Assembly: GCA_950097015.1 (NCBI GenBank) | Contig: CATNEN010000024.1 | Location: 2,981,501-3,045,500, forward strand | Direction: 5' to 3' | Length of the DNA: 64,000 nucleotides | From: Macrostomum hystrix | Lineage: Eukaryota; Platyhelminthes; Macrostomidae | Part shown: one piece after another, positions 45,186 through 63,514 of the stretch | Position numbering within the stretch: the first letter of the stretch is position 1 | Layout of the letters: each line of letters starts with the position of its first letter | The notes under the pieces: model-generated | Told to the model about the DNA's origin: nothing | Databases searched by the model: none | What the model saw: only the letters and a program-made list of their open reading frames with translations | Position numbers and translations under genes: made by a program

Positions 45186-47979
45186 ATGAAACTGATATTG
45201 CTGCTAATTTGTCTCCAGACTTGGTCAGTCTATTGTGAACGAATGCCTCGGTTTGTGTATTCTCAAGCATCAAAGTTGCTACTTGTCTGGAGTGATGTCT
45301 GGGAGGCAGGATCGCAAAACTCCATGGCACTCCTCAGTAAAGATAGCAAACTCACTCTTAGGTTGCGAGTTGATGGCATGCCTGGAGGCTCTGGTCATAA
45401 GCGAACACTGCTTGTCAGTTGTCCCACTAAAGCAACTGTAGATTCTGTTGATCTCGCCTCCCTGAAAACGAGCACCTCCACCGATCTTTGCACAAATGAT
45501 ATTCAATTTAATTTGAAATCGATGTTGACAAGTACTGACGAATTCAAGCTTACAATGGGGCCTTCTTCAGTGCCATTCTCTGGTGTGTTTTCATCCAAGG
45601 TGATTATTACAGCCAGGGTGGAGTATGCCGGTGGCGGAGTACTCACGTCAAACACTCTGTCTATTTGGAACTTGGATCCAATCAGCGATTTTCCCCAAGA
45701 TTCGTCAACACCAGCAGGATATCAGCGTCATTTTCTCACTGAGCCGTCTATCGAGCTGATGACTCGGATGAATCTCGGAACAGGTGACTTTCACAATTTT
45801 ACATTTCTGGACAACCGAATCGTGAGTGCTCTGCAATCAGCGCCAAGTTTCTTCAGGCACAAGCTCAATATGGGAGCAATTTTGTTCTTTGACCAGAGTG
45901 GCTGCTCTAGTGCCCAGAACGACAGAAGCTTCCTTTTTACGACATATGATTCTAAAATTCCGGGTTTTGGAATAGAGAGAATGAAGACAATGTTTCTTGA
46001 TAGAACCACTGGCATTCTTTGGTATGCAAGGTGCCAGTTGTACAAGTCGGTTGCTCAATTCTACAGTCAGAGGGGCAACCCTTCTCATGTTGCAATATGT
46101 TTATCCGTGTCCTTTTCTGGCGAAGTGGTGCCCTACTCAAAGAATAGCGACGTTCGAAGTAGAATTCCGAGTACAGACTTTTCCTACACAATGTGTCCCG
46201 ATCCACTGAGCTCAACGTGCACGTTGGTGCGTGGAACTAAAGAAAATGTTACCATCTACTCTGGAATGGACAGTTCCCAGTTGGTATGCCCAATCATTTG
46301 CGGTGACCCGACAACAGTGTTTACTTTTTATCGCAACGGTCAGCTACTCATACCACCTAGATCATCCGACTGGAGTGATTTCGGAACACAAGGTGTCCGG
46401 ATCTCAAGAACGTCAAACATCATCGAGTTTTCAAAAGATGTCTCGTCAATTCAGGCTGGTGAGTACAGGTGCACAGCTGGAATGACTGCAAGTGTCAGCT
46501 TTATATTCTATGTATCTGTCGTGTCCATGCCAACATTCGCAACCACTATCGGAGGCCAGAGTGGCACCTTGCCTCCGAAGGTATTTGCCATGCAAGGTGA
46601 GAGCTTGTCCTACAGTTGTGGCGTGAGTTTCTCCGGACTGAGATCTTCAGTGTCGTTGGATCCGAAATTCTATTTACCATCCGTATCTGGCGGTGTCGTG
46701 AATTGGGCCGAGCAGAATCTAGCGGCCTTTAACTTTCGTGTTAGCCATAGTGGAAGCTCAGCCGTCGGCATCAGCTATCCAGCAGCGGGATCAGGATTTC
46801 AGCTGATGAATGTTTCAATCGAAAGCGTTCCTCCGCAACAGGCTTCGTTCGGCACAAACTTTACTCACAGATTCTTGTGCAACGTCAGTGTGCCCAGTAC
46901 TGGTGCCATGGAGCTGGGCATGTCTAGCTATGCTGCCCAGACTGGTGGTGACGTTGTGTTCGTTCCTCGTCCGACGAAAGACAGCTTTGTGCTGGATCCG
47001 AGCAATGACTGTGTGACTCAAAAGTGTAACCTTGGTAACGGTGCGACATTCAAGTTTGCTCTGAGCCGGGAGTTCTCTGCATACCTGTCTTACATCGAGG
47101 TCGATGTGGAACTGTTTCTTCGCATCGACGATTTCCTGCTCACTGACATAAGGATTCTGATGAACGAAAATGTTTCTATGATCAGGTCGAACGGCACAAG
47201 CATCACGTACCAAATACTTCCCATCACTCAAGAAGATGTGCGCACTGAGCTGCAGAAGCGAAGCACCCTGACGCCCGTGTTCAACTTCCGTTACAAGAAT
47301 GCAGCCGACATGGGCAACATCAACATGTTGAAGAGTCGATATGGAGCTCCGGTCGTCGCTCTGGGTTCAAAGGACTGTCGTGCTGACCCAATGTGCTTTT
47401 ATTCGACCGACTTTGACACATCTGGCAGTCTGAGCTTCCTTTCTGTCAACCTAGACTTCAAAAGCCCCGAACCATCTTTGTCCGACGCCAGCATGAAAAT
47501 GATGATAGCTGTGATTGTCGTTTGTGTTTTAGTAATACTTTTGCTACTGCCTCTTGTGGTATATTTCGCGAACAGACCTCCGGCAAAGATGTACCACCTG
47601 GAGGAGAAGGAGCTCGAGCAGGGGCACAATCCGAACGCTGAAGCCCAGCAGGAGGAGTTCAAGGAGTACGTTCGCCAGTCGGGGCGGGCCTCATACCCTG
47701 AGCCGGTCGGTGATCGTGACATGCCAACAGCCTACGACAGCACTAGCCTCTTGTTCGGTGAGATTTTAATACAAATCAGTTATTTTTGCTAAATGGGTAT
47801 GAAAAGGGAATTCACAATGCCTCAGTGTCCTTAACAATGAAAATCTTGCTTGTGGTGCTTTTTCTTTTTAGTTCCTTTAGAAATCGAAGTAGCGTAAGAA
47901 AATATTCAGGTTTTTAAGTACTCTAATTGTTTTTACAGAAAGCCCTACGACTGTGGACGTACATGGCGCTGATCAGTAG
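45186..47979 (+). CDS. Single-pass membrane protein with one Ig-like domain, family unrecognised
   Basis: Two exons: 45186-47757 (donor TTCG|GTGAGA, phase 1) and 47939-47979 (acceptor TTTTTACAG), giving 870 residues. The signal peptide is MKLILLLICLQTWSVYC. A large ectodomain (about 18-770) includes a probable Ig-like domain at about 343-443 with two expected Cys (SSQLVCPIICG and AGEYRCTAG). Further Cys pairs, several N-X-S/T sites and a membrane-proximal region follow. One membrane helix lies at about 771-796 (MMIAVIVVCVLVILLLLPLV), then a charged tail of about 74 residues containing Tyr motifs and AYDSTSLLF. I do not recognise the family outside the Ig-like part. It resembles a cell-surface receptor, adhesion or recognition protein (inference). 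An almost intronless 2.6 kb exon is unusual beside the many-intron neighbours. A broken tandem copy lies 1.4 kb upstream. Confidence 0.85.
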
Positions 47980-49420
47980 TTTTTCGCAGGTCAACAGAAG
48001 TGTGTGACATAAAAAGTTTCACTTTTCCTTTCCAAGGAATGGGAATTCAGGGTGAAGGACGCTTAATGTTCAGCTGCATGTGTCTTAGGTTCATTATGCT
48101 GGATTCATGATTTCTACGATATTCCAGAAAACCAAATATTCCAATATATTAATCTCGGAGATATCACTTTATATTGCGGTTGAAATGCGCATTTTACTCA
48201 ATATTGTGCGAATCAACTCCTTGCACGCAAAACAAGCATCAACTACTATTGGTAGCCGATTTTCCTTGCTCTTATTTTCTTAGACTCAGCTCTTTTCATA
48301 AGTATTATATATATATATTTATGTCGCGTTTTCAAATATTTTCTGATACTCCGGTAAAGTTTCGCGATATATGGTAACACAACCTCCGCGGTCGTGATCG
48401 GAAGCTCTGTTTTTACGTATCCTTTCGATGAGGTTCGATTTCTTCATCTTGCGAGGTAGATATGCATCAACACTGAATATATTTTTATGTGTTGAAATCG
48501 AAGTATATTTAATCAATGCTTTTACGATGATATTCGTTGCAATTACTAACTTCAGTAGTTTATCATAAGAAACTTTTATTCAGGACACGAAGCCTTACAT
48601 TTTGGACACGGCCAGCCATATTCAATTAATGCTTCGACAATTGTCAATTGCCAAAGCCGTGTTCGTGGAACAATGAACTACAAGCAATTACAATCAGGCT
48701 TTAAACTCAAGACATAATTCAAAAACTGACAGTCTTTGGCCCCATGCTTTGGTTCATTGTTCAACGTCTTAAATTATATGGCTGTGTCGGTGCCTAAACG
48801 GTGTTTTGACCATTAGACGAAAGTAGGAGCGTTGGTTAAATATAATTGGCAAGTGTCTTAAAGTTTGCGCTCGAACTCTTAAAGAAAATGTAAAATGATA
48901 CATTGAATCCACAGGAATTTGTTGGTTCAAGATAAATACCGTCGGATGCGTTTATTGTCGCTGTCTCATCTAAAATGTAGCTTGACGAATATTTTCCGCC
49001 TAGATCTGGTTGGTCCTTGTTTATATAATCACTGTTCACTACCTAGAAGCATGTTTCATATCCATGTTAAACATCCAATATGTTAACAAGTGATGCTGAT
49101 AAACAAGATCTTTTTCAATAATTTTATTCCGACTGAAAGAATTGATTAAAAATGCAGTCACTTTCTTCATTTGCAGAATTCTGAGCGTTGCATAACGACG
49201 TTTTTCTACTTCGAAGCTAAACTTGTAGAGCTTGTGTTTTAGCAAACGAGCGATAAACAAAACGAAATGTTTAGATCTTAAATTTCTGGATTTGATTCGC
49301 CCGTTTAAAATCTGCAACCATTTAAAGTCTGAAAACGTGCATTTTTGTGGCGCAAGGCGTCGCACATCATAAAGTGATGAACGAACGTGCATCGGGCAAG
49401 GAAAGAGCGGAGCGAAGCGA
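47980..49420. other. Intergenic, unassigned minus-strand frames
   Basis: AT-rich. Minus-strand frames at 48319-48516, 48836-49039 and 49039-49392 (the last rich in Lys/Arg/Phe) show no recognisable domain or splice structure. They might be decayed parts of the mobile element represented at 50.0-50.7 kb, but there is no direct evidence. Confidence 0.3.
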
Positions 49421-49424
49421 CATA

Positions 49425-49615
49425 ATTAGTGTCCTTAAGGAAATCGCTTAACTCTGAAGTGCTTATGTTTCTGCCAGCTGCAGAATGGGTTTCAGCACTA
49501 ACTAGGGAGCGAATATAAAATGGGTTTGGTGGCCTCCCCAGTCCACGGACTGAACAGCTGTGCGCAGCCTGTTCAAGGCCCTTGTAGTTGCTGCGGCTGT
49601 GCCATTGGCTGTACA
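49425..49615 (+). mobile_element. SINE B fragment
   Basis: GTCCTTAAGGAAATCGCTTA, then CCCCAGTCCACGGACTGAAC and GCTGCGGCTGTGCCATTGGC, match the SINE B body and tail. The tRNA-like head is missing. Confidence 0.75.
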
Positions 49616-50009
49616 TTTGGTCCAACTGAGCTATGTGTCCTTCCTTTTCTAGTCTATCTCAATCCCAATGACTACTGGAGTAATAAGGATGGGAATCTAG
49701 CTTTCTTATAAAGTATTTAGGAGCCGGTTTTCGCCGAAAACTACACTACGGAGAAAGGAAATGTGCACCTTTTACAGAATCTAGCTAATTAATATGCCGA
49801 TTAAAATGCTATTGAAAAATCAAAGCGTCAAGTATTTTATTTCATCAATAAACTTTTTTGGCAAAAAGTACTTCAATGTTTAGCATTTTATTAAAAATGC
49901 AGACACGTTGCGAACCTTATAATTAAAATATCGGGCGAAACCGAAGCAACAAAAAGAGAAAAGCTCACTCACGAATGTGGAAACTGGGCAAGCGGCTCCT
50001 TGGAATAGA

Positions 50010-50640
50010 CCACTGAGGTGATCATGATCCCAGTGTTTCTAGAAAACTGCCTTCCGCAATAGCAGCAATCTACGTCGGCTTCTCGAAACAGCTTACTAGC
50101 TTCATCAGTCTTGATGGCTGCTTGCCTACTGAACTCCGTGTTCCAGCCGTAGATTTCTCGAGCGAGCTGCTCCAGCGACTGCAGGAACTCGGCAATGCAC
50201 TTGCTGGTATCATTGCTGACAAACGTGCATCAGCTCCTCGAGGTGCTAATCCTGTCCTGCCTTCTCTGCGAACCACAATGTAGCCTGCAGCAACGGAAAC
50301 ATGCTTGGTAACCTTCTTTGTAGCTGAACGAGCAGGCGGATCGTCTTGACCTAGGGGTACATTCAGTGCTTCAAAGTCTGCATAAAAAACGAAGGCAGGA
50401 CTTATTGTTTTTTCCCAGGAGGAAAATTGAAGCAAATTGTGCTCTATATCTGGCAACTCTTTGTTTACGGTTATCACTCCAGGTTGACAGGTAGCTCGGC
50501 AGTGCTCTTCAACGGCTGAGTCACTGTGAAACGGCATCAAGCAGCGCTCACACCACTTACGCTGATGCAGTTCCACATACGCTGATGCAGGTGCCTGTTG
50601 ATGCTTGAGACAGCACACCAATGACCCAAGGCCTCATCAT
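50010..50640 (-). pseudogene. Remnant of a protein-primed B-family DNA polymerase (Polinton/Maverick-like)
   Basis: The longest frame (50621-50265) contains a zinc-finger-like CERCLMPFHSDSAVEEHC followed by FVFYADFEAL. In Polinton-type and related protein-primed polymerases the YADFE motif marks the start of the exonuclease domain. Homology continues after a shift into another frame near 50260, with a CYCGRQF segment, and shifts again near 50040. At least two frame breaks and the absence of the polymerase palm show it is dead. Such polymerases belong to large self-synthesising DNA transposons and to related viruses; which one cannot be told from this fragment. Confidence 0.7.
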
Positions 50641-50824
50641 CATCCTCTGATGACGGAATGAACAAGTGCAAAGTCGGTGCAATCAGCTGCGAAGCCGGCT
50701 GGGCTTTCCTTCTCTTCCAATACACTTAACTTCCCAAGCTGATGGCTTTTCGGGCCGCAGGGACCCAAAATCGTGCAGTAACAGCTGCGAGCACGTGATT
50801 TATACCGGCAAGATGCACCTTTTC

Positions 50825-51240
50825 GTGATGGGGTGAGTGTGACAAGTGTTATGGAGTGGGGTGGGTGTGTTAAGTGTCGAGAAGTGGGGTGAGTGTGACA
50901 AGTGTCATGGAGTGGGGTGGGTGTGTTAAGTGTCGAGAAGTGGGGTGAGTGTGACAAGTGTTATGGAGTGGGGTGGGTGTGTTAAGTGTCGAGAAGTGGG
51001 GTGAGTGTGACAAGTGTCATGGAGTGGGGTGGGTGTGTTAAGTGTCGTGAAGTGGGGTGAGTGTGACAAGTGTCATGGAGTGGGGTGGGTGTGTTAAGTG
51101 TCGAGAAGTGGGGTGAGTGTGATAAGTGTCATGGAGTGGGGTGGGGATGTTTCGAGAAGTCTCGAGAAGTGGACTGAGTGTGATAAGTGTCATGGAGTGG
51201 GGTGGGTGTTTTATTTGTCATGGAGTGGGGTGGGGTGCTA
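50825..51240. repeat. Minisatellite, about 56-bp dimeric unit
   Basis: Alternating modules with the cores GTCATGGAGTGGGGTGGGTG and GTCGAGAAGTGGGGTGAGTG, about 56 bp per dimer and seven dimers. It shares the GAGTGGGGTGGG core with arrays at 39.7, 51.8, 53.6 and 54.9 kb. Confidence 0.93.
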
Positions 51241-51749
51241 TGTCTCAAGAAGTGGTGGGGTGGGTATATCAATTTAAACGCGTGGGTGGTTTCGGGTCAT
51301 ATCTCTTGGGATAAAAAAATGTATAGACACCCGATTGTTGTAAAACAAGAAGTAATTAGGCTGAATTAGATTTTTAGGCAAAAGCTAGTGGAGATGTAAA
51401 GCGTAAACAATTCGTCCGAAAAATTTTATATAGTGGCCAATTGGAAATACGATATAATGTCAGCAACTTTGCCATTCCGATTCGAGTATTTAAAAGATTT
51501 ATTTATTTTCTTAAAGGTCAGAAAAAAAGAAAAAAAAGCTGTGAAAAAAATCGCAAAGCAAAGTACCGTACGTAAAGCGGAGAAGAAAAATGTCGATAGA
51601 AATATAAAAGAAAAGAGAAAACTGACAAGAAAAATTTACGCAAAATATTGACCATGCATAAATATAAGCCAATTATTGTGCAACAGTTGACTAGACAGTA
51701 TTGCAAGCTTTGCACTCTTTGGAAACTATGTTCGTGAAAGGAGAGTGAT
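51241..51749. other. Spacer, no gene supported
   Basis: About 500 bases of AT-rich DNA. A 72-codon plus frame (51433-51651) of mostly Lys/Arg/Glu residues is low complexity and has no gene context. Confidence 0.35.
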
Positions 51750-52470
51750 TAGGTTAGTTGTCACGGAGTGGGTGGGTGTCAAGGAGTGGGTGGGTGTCCA
51801 TCGTTCGAGTGGGTATCAAAAGAGTTGGTGGGTGTCAAGGAGTGGTTGGGTATCAAGTAGTGGGGTGTGTGTCAAGGTGTGGGGTGGGTGTCAAGGAGTG
51901 GTTGGGTATCAAGGAGTGGGGTGGGTGTCAAGGAGTGGGGTGGGTGTCAAGGAATGGGTAGGTATCAAGGAGTGGGGTGTGTGTCAAGGTGTGGGGTGGT
52001 TGTCAAGGAGTGGGTGGGTGTCAAGGAGTGGGTAGGTATCAATGAGTGGGGTGGGTGTCAAGGAGTGGGTGGATGTCAAGGAGTGGTTGGGTATCAAGGA
52101 GTGGGATGTGTGTCAAGGTGTGGGGTGGATGTCAAGGAGTGGGTGGGTGTCAAGGAGTGGGGTGGGTGTCAAGGAATGGGTAGGTATCAAGGAGTGGGTG
52201 TGTCAAGGTGTGGGGTGGGTGTCAAGGAGTGGGTGGGTGTCAAGGAGTGGGTGTGTGTCAAGGTGTGGGGTGTTTGTCAAGGAGTGGGTGGGTGTCAAGG
52301 AGTGGGGTGTGTATCTAGGTGTGGGGTGGGTGTCAAGGAGTGGCTGGATAACAAGGAGTGGGGTGGGTGTCAAGGTGTGGGGTGGGTGTCAAGGAGTGGG
52401 GAGGTATCCAGGAGTGGGGTGGGTGTCAATGGGGTTGGTGTTAAGGAGTGTTTTGGGTGGTTGTCAAGGG
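51750..52470. repeat. Minisatellite, about 19-bp GTCAAGGAGTGGGGTGGGT-type unit
   Basis: About 37 units with ordered variants (ATGGGTAGGTATC, TGTGGGGTGTGTGTC). The higher-order repeat of roughly 150-190 bases is visible because the same variant series recurs several times. Confidence 0.94.
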
Positions 52471-53614
52471 ATGGGTGAAAGTCTAATGTACGGCCTACTT
52501 TAGGAGATTCCGTGAGTGTGTGCTGTGCTCGTTCACATAAAATATCTAGTTTAAACAACAATATTTGCAAGGTAATACAGACAGAAAAGACTCTGATTTT
52601 CGTATAATAATAATAGTCTGGTGGACAGAAGTTAATTAGTGAATAGGCAAAATGAAGCAGGCAAACTGACTAGACACTCCGCGTGTCAGAAAAATCCAGG
52701 ACATAGAAATATTATCCTATTGCAGTATTTAGTGCAAACAAGCACAATAAAAATTAAAATATGGCTATAGAGAAGTGGCAGACAATAGGTCAACATAGGC
52801 AATCACGAAGGAAATTCTTTTAAACAAAAAATTAGAAAAATATAAAACATTGAATAGAAAAAACGCTCACTTGCCTACTTAACTGTTCAGGAAAAGATAT
52901 GCTAATCCATTTTTATTTGTACAGCAAGCAGCATATAGTTATTTTATTTCAGAGAGAATTCTTTATGTCTTAGCTGGATTATTGAGGTTAAAAGAAGCAT
53001 TTCTGCAGAACAAGAGTGTGAAATATTATTTAATATTAATATAAATAAAAAAATGATTTTATTTTCTTTCATGTGACAACGGAACATGATCTAAAAGCTT
53101 TGATAAAAAATTCTCAGTTCCAAATAAATAGACCATAGAATTAGGAAAGTGGCATGAGTAAATAAGTTTGACAGTAGCTAATATATATATATATATTGAT
53201 ATATGTGATATAAAATACGATTGCTTATTTAATCGTTAAAAAATTGTACTATTCTGAGCCGGGAATGTGTTGTCTATGGTAATTTTTGGTGAGATCATTT
53301 GACAAAAACTAGGATATTATATCATACGAGTATAATCTCCTCGAAATAAGGAGCATTATATGGAACATTGAAGTGAACTTTGAATTCGGTTTTTACGTTT
53401 TGCCACCACTGAGACTGACTGGCTGCTTCGTGACTGTATCTTCGTGAGAAATTTATTTTTTTTGTCTATGGTCGAAATCAAATGGTCTAAACCTATATGT
53501 CTGTCAATCAAATGGGATGCCCCCGAAAAATAAGCAATCGAATTTCATATATGATAAACGCCGTTTAATTCATCATAGTCTATGGTTAGAATGTCCGAGG
53601 CTGCGTTTAATGGT
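52471..53614. other. AT-rich intergenic DNA
   Basis: About 1.1 kb of strongly AT-rich DNA with a TA run near 53180. No gene or known repeat seen. Confidence 0.45.
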
Positions 53615-53830
53615 CTCGAGGCGAGCGTGAGGTGGGTATTTGATGGCTATGGAGTGAGGTGGGTGTTGTGGCCTATGGAGTGAGGTGGGTGTTTGATGGC
53701 AATGGAGTGAGGTGGGTGTTGTGGCCAATGGAGTGAGGTGGGCATTTGATGGCTATGGAGTGAGGTGGGTGTTGTGGCCTATGGAGTGAGGTGGGTGTTT
53801 GATGGCTATGGAGTGAGTTGTGTGTTGATC
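53615..53830. repeat. Minisatellite, about 53-bp dimeric unit
   Basis: Alternating TGGCTATGGAGTGAGGTGGG with GTTTGA and GTTGTGGCC spacers, about four dimers. The GGAGTGAGGTGGG core relates it to the neighbouring arrays. Confidence 0.9.
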
Positions 53831-54017
53831 GCTTATGTCAAGGGTTGCGGTGTGAGGTGGGGTGAGATCGTTACTAGAAATCGAGGTTGTAAGTTAATTA
53901 GCTAAGAATGACGTGGTTATTTAAAACACGGGAGTGTATTGAAGAAAAGACGAAAGATGTAAAATAATACTACCAATTTTTTTACGCACTCTAAATGAAA
54001 AGACAGCTCAAAGTGGT

Positions 54018-54023
54018 TTTATT
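54018..54023 (-). terminator. Candidate polyadenylation signal of the PKC gene
   Basis: AATAAA on the minus strand about 160 bases beyond the PKC stop codon. Position and spacing are typical; not confirmable here. Confidence 0.45.
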
Positions 54024-54180
54024 CAATTGTTTTTCTGGTGAAATAAATTATCTTGCTAATTCTATAATTAGCATTAACTCAACACAGCTCGTAAATTAAA
54101 AAAGCTGTAAAAGCCTAAAACATTCCAAGAATACTACCTCCCATCTCATTTCCTCTACTGAAGGTCATCGTGACTGGTGT

Positions 54181-60666
<6,486 letters not shown>

Positions 60667-60929
60667 CTGCAGATCGGCAAAGTTGGAGACAGAAGCTTCA
60701 CATTTTTCCGGGTAAAATTTAACTAAAAAAATGATTTTCTTGTAATCAGAGAAATAAAAAATTCATTTTAATATCATTATCGTAACTTACAGTTGGCTTA
60801 TCTTAGAAAGGATAATAATGAGCGAGCATTACAAAGATAACAAATGCTAGATAGGGCGATTGCATGTGAAGATGACGAACACGCAGGACACACGGTAATG
60901 ACTGATAGAATGAGAACTAATGAGAGAAA

Positions 60930-61955
60930 AAGGGAAACTGAGAGATTTTGAGAGAGGCTGGGAGATTTGGGGAGAGACTGGGAGATATGGAGAGAGACTG
61001 GGAGATATGGAGAGAGACTGAGAGATATGGAGAGAGACTGAGAGATATGGAGAGAGACTGAGAGATATGGAGAGAGACTGAGAGATATGGAGAGAGACTG
61101 AGAGATATGGAGAGAGACTGAGAGATATGGAGAGAGACTGGGAGATATGGAGAGAGACTGAGAGATATGGAGAGAGACTGGGAGATATGGAGAGAGACTG
61201 GGAGATATGGAGAGAGACTGAGAGATATGGAGAGAGACTGAGAGATATGGAGAGAGACTGGGAGATATGGAGAGAGACTGGGAGATATGGAGAGAGACTG
61301 AGAGATATGGAGAGAGACTGAGAGATATTGAGAGAGACTGAGAGATATGGAGAGAGACTGAGAGATATGGAGACAGGCTGAGAGATATGGAGAGAGACTG
61401 AGAGATATGGAGAGAGACTGAGAGATATGGAGAGAGACTGAGAGATATGGAGAGAGACTGAGAGATATGGAGAGAGACTGAGAGATATGGAGAGAGACTG
61501 AGAGATATGGAGAGAGACTGAGAGATATGGAGAGAGACTGAGAGATATGGAGAGAGACTGGGAGATATGGAGAGAGACTGGGAGATATGGAGAGAGACTG
61601 AGAGATATGGAGAGAGACTGAGAGATATGGAGAGAGACTGAGAGATATGGAGAGAGACTGAGAGATATGGAGAGAGACTGAGAGATATGGAGAGAGACTG
61701 GGAGATATAGAGAGAGACTGAGAGATATGGAGAGAGACTGGGAGATATAGAGAGAGACTGGGAGATATTGAGAGAGACTGAGAGATATGGAGAGAGACTG
61801 AGAGATATTGAGAGAGACTGAGAGATATTGAGAGAGACTGAGAGATATGGAGAGAGACTGAGAGATATGGAGACAGGCTGAGAGATATGGAGAGAGACTG
61901 AGAGATATGGAGAGAGACTGGGAGATTTGGAGAGAGACTGGGAGATATGGAGACA
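60930..61955. repeat. Minisatellite, 20-bp AGAGATATGGAGAGAGACTG unit, about 51 copies
   Basis: Purine-only strand apart from single T/C positions; variants GGGAGAT and ATTGAG occur in blocks. Strong strand asymmetry over 1 kb. Overlapping minus frames of 350-405 codons are artefacts of the repeat. Confidence 0.97.
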
Positions 61956-62624
61956 ATACCCAATGATTCTATTAACGATTCCTGTTACGATTCTATCTAT
62001 ACTTTCTGATCTCACTTGAAATATTTAGCCCTAAAAAGCCTTGCCCGATATAAAGTTATTTTGTTTTCAACATTCGATAGATGTCGGTTTTTATAGACGA
62101 GATGAGATCGTAAAATTCCATACAGACCCAATCAGAGGTCGATTGTCCATAGTAGCAGAAAGTGCTTCCAGTGAATTGGGCAATTCCAGGAAAGTCAAAA
62201 CAGGAAGAGGATTCGCACACCGATGCTCTCGAGAAGTAGCTGTCACTGCGTGATTCCCCCTTATCAATATCTCTCGACTAAACTCATATGTGGGCGATAT
62301 AAATATTTGATAGTGCAGCTCGAGCTGTGAGTATGAGCATGGCAACTGGGGGAGGGACAGTTCTACGGGAGCTGTGCCGGTCGATACTATTTTAGTCGGC
62401 TTCTCTTTCCATCGAGCTAGCAGCTCAAACCAAGGAGGTTTGACAGGAATTGTTGTGCTCGGGACGGTGGCGAGGTGATGATACGAGTATCAAATTTAGA
62501 AATGGATTGAGAAATTGGAGACTGTGGCGCGAGTTGGGCGATCAATCTGTAGACTCAAAGTGTACTTGGAGACCGGCTAAAACTGGACCCCAATCTTGCT
62601 TTCTCTGAAGATTCGACCTATTTA
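61956..62624. other. Intronic or intergenic spacer
   Basis: About 670 bases of unique-looking DNA upstream of the visible PKC exons, probably PKC intron. No exon with PKC C1 or C2 resemblance seen. Confidence 0.4.
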
Positions 62625-63335
62625 TGTCGTACGATTCTAGCTTCGATTCCTGATCCGATTCTAGCTTCGATTCCTGATGCTCTTTTAGCTTCGATTCCTG
62701 ATTCGATTTTAGCTTCGATTCCTGAAACGACTCTAGCTTCGATTCCTAATGCTCTTCTACCTTTGATTCCTGATATTATTCTAGCTTCGATTCCTGAAAC
62801 GACTCTAGCTTCGATTCCTGATGCTCTTTTAGCTTCGATTCTTGATTTGATTCTAGCTTCGATTCCTGAAACGACTCTAGCTTCGATTCCTGATGCTCTT
62901 TTAGCTTCGATTCCTGATTTGATTCTAGCTTCGATTTCTGAAATGATTCTAGGTTCGATTCCTGATGCTCTTTTAGCTTCGATCCCTGATCTCTTCTAGC
63001 TTCGTTTCCTGATGCTCTTCTAGCTTCGATTCCTGATGCTCTTCTAGCTTCGATTCCTGTTGCTCTTTTAGCTTCGATTCCTGATTTGATTCTAGCTTCG
63101 ATTTCTGAAATGATTCTAGCTTCGATTCCTGAAAATATTCTAACTTCGATTCCTGAAATGATTCTAACTTCGATTCCTGAAATGATTCTAACTTCGATTC
63201 CTGAAATGATTCTAACTTCGATTCCTGAAAATATTCTAACTTCGATTCCTGAAAATATTCTAACTTCGATTCCTGAAATGATTCTAACTTCGATTCCTGA
63301 AATGATTCGAGCTTTGATTCCCGATCCGATTCTAG
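62625..63335. repeat. Minisatellite, about 24-bp TCTAGCTTCGATTCCTGA-type unit
   Basis: About 33 units of TTCGATTCCTGA plus a variable 9-12-base linker (ATGCTCTTTTAGC, AACGACTCTAGC, AATGATTCTAAC). Variant order shows higher-order duplication on the left and homogenised AATGATTCTAAC units on the right. Confidence 0.94.
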
Positions 63336-63514
63336 CAATGGGCACAATACAGCAATCTAAGGCAAAAGTAAGCGGACTGAATTCAACCACCAAATCGATG
63401 GAATTTGTACTCTACGGATTTTCGATTTCAGAATAAAATATATGTAACATAAATACTGGTCGTATTGAAATTTAACAAATTACTGGTAACGAAACACATG
63501 AGTTGGGCTTTCTA

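Noticed and set aside
51433-51651. 72-codon Lys-rich plus-strand frame
   Set aside because: Low-complexity composition, no domain, no splice partners and no upstream context.
60798-62015. Minus-strand frames of 348-405 codons with SLSISLSLSPYL-type repeats
   Set aside because: They are translations of the 20-bp purine-rich array. All three minus frames are open because the unit lacks stop codons, and there is no start context or splice structure.
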